DNA of 64,000 nucleotides from Diospyros lotus (lineage: Eukaryota > Streptophyta > Magnoliopsida > Ericales > Ebenaceae). This document shows positions 58,140 through 64,000 of the stretch, one piece after another. The stretch lies in contig NC_068339.1 in the NCBI RefSeq assembly GCF_014633365.1, positions 31,815,316 through 31,879,315 on the forward strand. Reading direction: 5' to 3'. A model generated the notes under the pieces. That model made no database searches. It worked only from the letters and a program-made list of their open reading frames with translations, and was not told the DNA's origin. Both the position numbers and the translations under genes were made by a program. Position 1 is the stretch's first letter, and each line of letters opens with the position of its first letter.

Positions 58140-58532
58140 TTTTAACGATAGGAATCATATTGTCGCTAATTGTTCACATTATTAACGAGAGGAAATATTA
58201 TCGTTATTAGTTTGTGTTTTGATAACTAAAAAGTTATTTTTAACGACAGGAATCATACGGTCGCTAATTGTTTAGACTATTAACGACGGAAAATATTGTC
58301 GTTATTGACTTATAATTTAGTAGTTAATAATTATTTTTAACGACGGGAATCATATTGTCGCTAATACAATTAATGACGGGTTTATCATTCCCGTCGTTAA
58401 AGACTTTTATCCTCGGAGGCAATAACGACGACTGACGATGGGAAAATTCCCGTCGTTATAACTTTTTAACGACCGAAAATCAACTTTCAACGACTGATTT
58501 TTCCGTCGTTAAAACCCGTTTTTGTTGTAGTG
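58140..58532. repeat. CACTA-2 3' subterminal and terminal repeats
   Basis: About a dozen copies of TTTAACGACGGGAATCAT/GTCGTTA-type motifs lead to the terminal GTTTTTGTTGTAGTG. Confidence 0.9.
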
Positions 58533-58535
58533 TAT

Positions 58536-59614
58536 GCCGTGGTTGGTTGTTGGAGATTATGTTGATGGTGATTTTGCGATGTGTGGCAAAAATTGAGGGC
58601 ATTGGGTTAATGCCGGATGTTAATGGGTTGAGTTTTTGTGTGTTTGCCTCTAGGTTCGACCGGGAAGGCAGTGATCCTAGAAGAACTCGGAGTTCAGGCT
58701 GAAATTCGTGCCGAGGCAGAGATGAGGCTTCGATCCAGGTAAGGGACGGCCCCATGTGGAGGTGGCCTTGCAAGTTGGTAAATGTGTTTGATAATATTTT
58801 TATGTTGCATTGGCATGTAGTGGTTATATCTTGTGTGATGCAAGCTCCAGTGGACCTGTGGCCATAAGGAGGACTAGTGGTGGGGGCTGATAGGTTGATG
58901 CCTCAAACCTTAGTGGGTTGTGAGGATGTGTGAGCCTAGCCTCATTTGCATGCATTTGGCATACATAAACATGATTATATTCATATTTACATGCATTGCA
59001 CCCTTACTGAGTCTTTATGACTCATGAGGTTTTACCTCATGTGTAGATATTGCAAGTCCAGAAGTAAGCAGGGATGGCGCCGGGAGGCTGTTGTGGCAAT
59101 TAAATTTGTTGCCCGAGATGTGTTGTTGTGTATTCCCTTGTAAAATTTTTATACGTATTCATGTAATTGAGTGTAAGCGATATTGAGCATTAGATGTATT
59201 TAATTGTTATAATCATCATAGTGTGATAAATGATTGTGAGATGGTTCTTTGGATATGGCTTAGTTGGCCAATATGAGTTTCGGACCAAGTAAAGATTAGC
59301 AAGGTACGTTCTCATAAATCCCCAATACTCAACGAAGTGTTTGTATGTTAGCTTGTGCCTGGGTCACCTCTGGCTTGCTATGGGGCGAGCTGAAGAGATG
59401 TGAAGCTCACTCGGGTTTCGGGTCTCAGTCCGCTGTGTTTTCTTGATTGAGTTGGGATCGATTCTTGAGTGGAGCGAAGGGAAGGACGAAGCCTAGTTCC
59501 CACCTAGGGCGTTTCTCTTGAAACATAGTCCAAGCCTTCAGTTGTGGTTTGATAGGTGAGTAATCTGGTCGATTATTTACCAGTGGCGCTCGTAAGTGGG
59601 AGCGGGTCGTTACA
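58536..59614 (+). mobile_element. LTR-A2 (second segment)
   Basis: This completes the LTR, ending GAGCGGGTCGTTACA before the second AAAGG. It contains a GCATTGCACCCTTACTGAG...CTCATGAGGTT stretch matching LTR-A1 inverted, and GAAGCCTAGTTCCCACCTAGGG matching 4230-4255 inverted. No coding; the ORFs are shadows. Confidence 0.83.
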
Positions 59615-59619
59615 AAAGG

Positions 59620-59719
59620 CTTCCATAATGCCCATTCGATTGTCATTTGGTTACTGGCATCATGCATCTTTTGCATCTTTATGTATGAATTTTTGAGAAA
59701 ACAAAAGCGGGGCGTTACA
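59620..59719 (+). mobile_element. LTR-B2 (last 100 bp)
   Basis: CTTCCATAATGCCC to GGGGCGTTACA; aligns with 1235-1304 of LTR-B1. After it Gypsy-2 gag resumes. Confidence 0.75.
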
Positions 59720-59879
59720 GTTTGCCTCGTACATTGGCATGTATTTTATGAGTTGGGTAAATTTCGAATCGTATTTGGTTATCGTCATCTCCCTAGCTTG
59801 CTTTAAATTTATAAACTCCCAACCCTTTTCCTATCTTTAACTTTGAGGAAAATATTTGGCATTAAAGGCTTCCCTGAAT
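59720..59879 (-). pseudogene. Gypsy-2 gag, capsid middle
   Basis: Minus strand from 59879: FREAFNAKYFP, KGWEFINLKQAREMTI, YDSKFTQLIKYMPMYEAN. This is the retrotransposon gag capsid domain. It is bounded right by solo LTR3 and left by LTR-B2. One or two stops. Confidence 0.87.
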
Positions 59880-61878
59880 TGAAAGTAAAGCAAGATCGCT
59901 ACGGGGCAAGCAGCGTAGTTCAAAAATTTTGAACCTTACCCCGATCCCGGCGATTGGATCAACGTCGAAATCAAATCATTCACAAACAAATAAATAAATC
60001 TAACCTTTAGATTATCGAGTCGTTCGCGGATTCGAGCCATCCAAGCGTCCGGCCTCTAACTCGTGATACGCGGCATGCGTTCGTTGGCAAGGAGAGCGGA
60101 ATAGGAGTGCTAGCTCCTTCTCCTTTGCGCGGCTTGTGTATGGACGGTAAAAGAACACCCACGTTTCAAATCGATGCCAAAAGAAATGGGGAAGAGTGAA
60201 CGACAATGCGTTTTTCAACTCTTGAAAAACGACACCAAAAATCACCTCTGTAATGGGCAACCTATAAAAGGATATTTATAATGAAATATCCTAGGGTTTC
60301 TAAAATCCTAATGGATTGGGCTAGCCCATTAATTCTAATTTAATTAGAATCATAACTGGGCTTATTCTAGTCCAACTAGAAATATAATTAAATGGCCCAA
60401 TCCTTTTATAGGTTAAATAAAATATTATGGCCCAAATCTAATTCAAGCCCAAATATATTTTATTTAATATTTGGCCCAAATCTAATTTGGTCCAAATATA
60501 ATATTTAATATTTGGCCCAAATCTAATTTAGTCCAAATATAATATTTATTTTAATATTTGGCCCAAATCCAATTTAGTCCAAATATAATATTTAATTTAA
60601 TATTTGGCCCAAATCTAATTTAGTCCAAATATTAACTTAAGCCCAAAAATATTTTATTTCCTATTTGCCACTCCAACAAATAGAAAATCATTAAATTAGA
60701 AACTCCTTCCTAATTTAATCAAATGCCATTTTTAGGAAACTCTTTCCATTACGACGACTCCTCGTCATATCGACGTCATTACGTCTATCTGTTCTTTTTC
60801 CGTGAGAACCTACGACGGCACAACTTCTTGCCGAAGTGTCCCACTTAACCATACGTCCACTCTCCTAGTTTAAGCCAGGGACCGTGCCTATTGCGTATGA
60901 CTCATTAGGCTTCCGAACATGTTGGCAATGTGTCGGTACAAACACATAAGACAAGATTGGCCTCTAGCAAGGCGTCATGCCTACCCAATTATTCAGAAGG
61001 ATTCATAATCCGCAAATAACCTTTCACAAGCATGGTTACCGTGTAATACGATCCTCTCGTCAATGCATCTTATGTGATCTCAAGTATGGCGATGTGTTGC
61101 TTGATAATGATCACATGAGTTTTCTTCGGTCTTTCGGATATCTTCACTTAATAGAAAGTGAATCAATAATTCCTTATTGATCTCTTTCACCATGGCCATG
61201 GATTTAAAGTGAATATCCACCGAATGCGCCTTAGATACATCATCCTCTATCAAGGGATAGACGAGTCCCATCTTGGCTATGCACCCATCTCCATAAGCCT
61301 CATGATATACCCAACGATCGCCCACGTGCAGCCTTTGTCTAGGCCCATCGAAACGATGTCAAAGCATACCGGTCTTCTTATGAGATGACCGTGACAACCT
61401 CAGGTCCAAGGATTAGTTACACCCATCTCGTATGAGAATTCCATCAACATTTAACCAAAATGAATTCTCATGGCGAGTCATGTCCAGTGACACGTTCTCC
61501 AACATTGGTCACCTATGTACTTGTCTAGGCATCCCCATGCCTATGGGTGTGAGACCCCGATTGCTATCACATAGCAAAAACATAGCACATACAAGTCTTA
61601 CCGCAATTGTCAATGTCCATTCTTGACATTGCTACGACTTGGGACGTTTAATGATGTCTATAAACTGTGATGCATCATCTCACATCTTTATAGATTATTC
61701 ACAGTATACATCATATGGACTTCTATCTAGTTTCATTCGGTTATTACAATAATAACAATAAACTAATAGAATGACTTCTTGTGAATTTGAATAACTCCTT
61801 ATTCAAATAATAACATGATTACAATTGTCAGTGTACAACATGCCCAATCTGATTGGGTCTAGAGCACCTAGACTAACA
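59880..61878 (-). mobile_element. solo copia LTR (LTR3), same family as Copia-1
   Basis: It is exactly 1,999 bp, inverted relative to Copia-1's LTRs and differing at few positions. It runs from TGAAAGTAAAGC to GACTAACA on the + strand. No interior or partner LTR. Gag reading jumps across it (WET on one side, FREAF on the other). A clean 5-bp duplication is not seen: flanks are TGAAT and ATGTC. Confidence 0.93.
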
Positions 61879-62389
61879 ATGTCTCCCACGTTATCATCTG
61901 AGCTTGGCTAGATTTCGACCCTTATCATGAATTGGGATGGGATCGCTGCTAAGCTCACCCCATGGTTTACCACCATCTTCCTGCTTCTTCTTCTGACATA
62001 AAGGTAGCACAATTTACTTTCTCTGCATCACTGCATTGCAGGTGCTGGAGTAATTTCTCCATTTGCTCTAGCCAATATTCGGCTATGTTGGGGTCGTCGC
62101 TTAGCCTTCCCTTAAATACAGGCCATCGTTGCCTTCAGTATTGTTCCAACATGTTCTTCAAACACCTGGTTTGTTTTTCCATAGTCACATAGGTTAAGAC
62201 ATTTTCCAAGACTCTTTCCATCCCATCCAATCGTCTTCCCTGGATAGTGGGTTCCCTTGCTCGCCCCTCACTCCTTACATTGCTATTATCGTGGTGATTG
62301 TAGTGACATATCTCATTATCACTTTCGTTTTCATCTTTTCGGTTAGGGGTGTTAGAAGCTATGTTTCCTCGCTGCCTAGTGGTAACCAT
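61879..62389 (-). pseudogene. Gypsy-2 gag, N-terminal part
   Basis: ATG at 62389 (minus) starts MVTTRQRGN, then a polar region, MERVLENVLTYV, and after a shift YWLEQMEKLLQHLQCSDAEKV and EEEAGRWW, the gag capsid start. It stops at LTR3 after a TWET stretch. The 84-residue ORF (62389-62135) is the intact beginning only. Confidence 0.85.
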
Positions 62390-62619
62390 TTATAAGGGAA
62401 GAAAATGAAATCACATTCTAAGGAAAATTTTTATTTGAAAGAAATTTTATTGCAATGCAACCTCTCTACCAAGCATAACACACAATAACAAAACACCATT
62501 AGCAAAACACGATTACAAGAATTAAACAATTGATAGGAGGGGATTTGTTTGCGGCTACCTTAGTACTATTTCTTTTCTTGAGGATCAGCTGACTTCCAGA
62601 CCCATGCATCATTAACAAT
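62390..62619 (-). other. Gypsy-2 5' leader
   Basis: Sequence directly upstream of the gag ATG on the minus strand, AT-rich, without coding. It ends where LTR4 begins. The primer site and 5' LTR of Gypsy-2 are not seen. Confidence 0.5.
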
Positions 62620-63975
62620 TAAAAGTAAAGCAAGATCACTACGAGGCAAGCAGCATAGTTCAAAATTTTTGAACTTTACCCCAATCCCGACAATTAGATC
62701 AATGTCAAAATCAAAACAATCACATACAAAATAAAATAAATCTAACCTTTAGATTTCTGATTCATTTGTGGATTGAAACCGTCCAAGTGTCCGGCCTCTA
62801 ACTCCTGATACGCAACACGCGTCCGTTGACAAGAAGAGCTGAACAAGAGCGCTAGCTCCTTCTCCTTTTCGTGGATTGTGTATGGACAGAAAAGAACGCC
62901 ATCGTTTCAAATCGATACCAAAAGAAATGAGAGAGAATGAAAGACAATTATTTTTTAACTCTTAAAAAACCACACTAAACAATTTCATTAATTGGGCAAT
63001 CCTTAAAGGGGTATTCATAGAAGAGTTCTAGGGTTTCTTAAACCCTAAGGATATGGGCCGACCCATTTATTCTAATCCAACTAGGAACTTAATTAAGTGG
63101 CCCAAATCCAATAATAAGTTTAAATAAAATATTTGGTCCAAATCTAATTTAGCCCAAATATATTATTTAATTTAATATTTGACCCAAATCCAATTTAGGC
63201 CAAATATTAACTTAATTTAATATTTATCCCAAATACTTTATTTAGACCAAATATATATTATTTCCTATTTGTCACTCCAACAAATAGAAAATTATTAAAT
63301 TAGAAACTCCTTTCTAATTTAATCAATTGTCATTTCAGGAAACTCTTTCCTTTATGACGACCCCTCGTCATATCTACGTCATTACGTTTATTTATTCTTT
63401 TTTGTGAGAACCTACGATGACACAACTTCTTACCGACCCATTTAACCATACGTTCACTCTTCTAGTTTAAGCCAATGACCGTACCTTTTGTGTATGACTC
63501 ATTAGGCTTTCGAATATGTTGGCAATGTGTCGGTAAGAACACATAAGACAAGATTGGCCTTTAGGAAGGCGTCATACCTACCCAATTATTTAGAATGATT
63601 CATAATTCGAAAATAACCTTTTACAAGCATGGTTACCGTGTAATTCGATCCTCTTGTCAATGTATCTTATGTGATCTCAAGTCTAGCAATGCGTTGCTTG
63701 ATTAAGACCACATGAGTTTTCTTCGGTCCTCTGGATATCCTCACTCAATAGAAAGTGAATCAATAACTCCTTATTGATCTCTTTCAACATGGCCATGGAT
63801 ATAAAGTGATTATCCATCGAAGGCGCCTTAGATACATCATCCTCTATCGAGGGATAGACGAGTCTCATCTTGGTTATGCACCCATCTTCATAAGGCTCAC
63901 GATATGCCTAACGATCTCCCATGTGCAGCCTTTATCTAAACCCATCGAAATAATGTCAAAACACACCGGTCTTTT
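62620..63975 (-). mobile_element. LTR4, diverged Copia-1-family LTR (interrupted at right)
   Basis: It parallels 59880-61340 throughout (AAAGTAAAGCAAGATC, GTCCGGCCTCTAACTC, GTCACTCCAACAAATAGAAAA), with many substitutions and small deletions, so it is much older than LTR1-LTR3. It breaks off after CACACCGGTCTTTT at 63975, where LTR-A3 starts. Confidence 0.85.
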
Positions 63976-64000
63976 TGTAACACTCGGTGTAACTGGTGTT
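63976..64000 (+). mobile_element. LTR-A3, first 25 bases of a third LTR-A copy
   Basis: TGTAACACTCGGTGTAAC, then TGGTGTT, matches the minus-strand start of LTR-A1 (TGTAACACTTAGTGTTAC, then TGGTGTT) and interrupts the LTR4 alignment. Only the beginning is in the window. Confidence 0.65.

Larger units (their letters stand above)
52279..58532 (+). mobile_element. CACTA-2, non-autonomous En/Spm-type transposon
   Basis: It begins CACTACAACAAAAAC at 52279 and ends GTTTTTGTTGTAGTG at 58532, a perfect 15-bp terminal inverted repeat, with TAT on both sides (52276-52278, 58533-58535). Subterminal arrays use an ATTAACGACGGGAA-type motif, different from CACTA-1. Only the first residues of a transposase survive (55752). 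It carries at least one captured host exon (55149-55221). It needs transposase from elsewhere. Confidence 0.95.

Overview
This is a piece of plant nuclear genome, almost certainly intergenic heterochromatin of a flowering plant. It is AT-rich and built nearly end to end from nested transposable elements: Ty3/gypsy and Ty1/copia LTR retrotransposons, two CACTA (En/Spm) DNA transposons and one complete Cassandra-type TRIM element carrying a 5S rRNA-like segment. Primer binding sites fit plant initiator tRNA-Met, the CACTA open reading frames are the plant TNP2/Transposase_24 pair, and a fragment of chloroplast-type SecA sits inside one CACTA element. I find no intact single-copy host gene, no tRNA gene and no CRISPR array. 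The species cannot be named from the sequence alone.

Left nest (1-25.2 kb). A decayed gypsy element on the + strand (Gypsy-1: protease, RT, RNase H, integrase) is cut at 1304/1305 by an LTR (family LTR-B) and at 4121/24334 by a second solo LTR (family LTR-A). Integrase reading resumes in frame on the far side. LTR-A1 is itself split by CACTA-1 (5770-23442, 17.7 kb, TSD AAT). CACTA-1 holds a broken TNP2-type transposase gene and a second, intron-bearing Transposase_24-type gene, and has been hit by two solo LTRs of one family in opposite orientation (LTR-C1, LTR-C2), a small retroelement remnant and a block with a GTCGAC-rich repeat.

Middle (25.2-37.7 kb). Unassigned sequence is followed by copia LTR remnants interrupted by a complete Cassandra element (27734-28376, TSD TTGAC). 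Next come a copia RNase H remnant with its polypurine tract and 3' LTR, a roughly 2-kb tandem LTR-like duplication with a reiterated polypurine/LTR-start motif, and a separate LTR with a short internal stub.

Right nest (37.7-64 kb). A second decayed gypsy (Gypsy-2, minus strand, read from about 62.4 kb down to 37.7 kb) is scattered in at least four pieces. The interrupting elements are a full-length copia element with two 1,999-bp LTRs (39158-48693, TSD TCACC), an LTR-B copy containing an LTR-A copy (TSD AAAGG) containing CACTA-2 (52279-58532, TSD TAT), a solo 1,999-bp copia LTR (59880-61878), and a diverged LTR of the same copia family at the right edge, into which a third LTR-A copy begins at 63976.

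The coding pieces do not work together as a pathway; they are successive layers of parasites. The relative order of insertion can be read from the nesting. The most informative points are the captured SecA exon in CACTA-2, hairpin repeats shared by both CACTA elements, the independent nesting of both CACTAs in the same LTR family, and a recently inserted copia copy whose reverse transcriptase is already defective.
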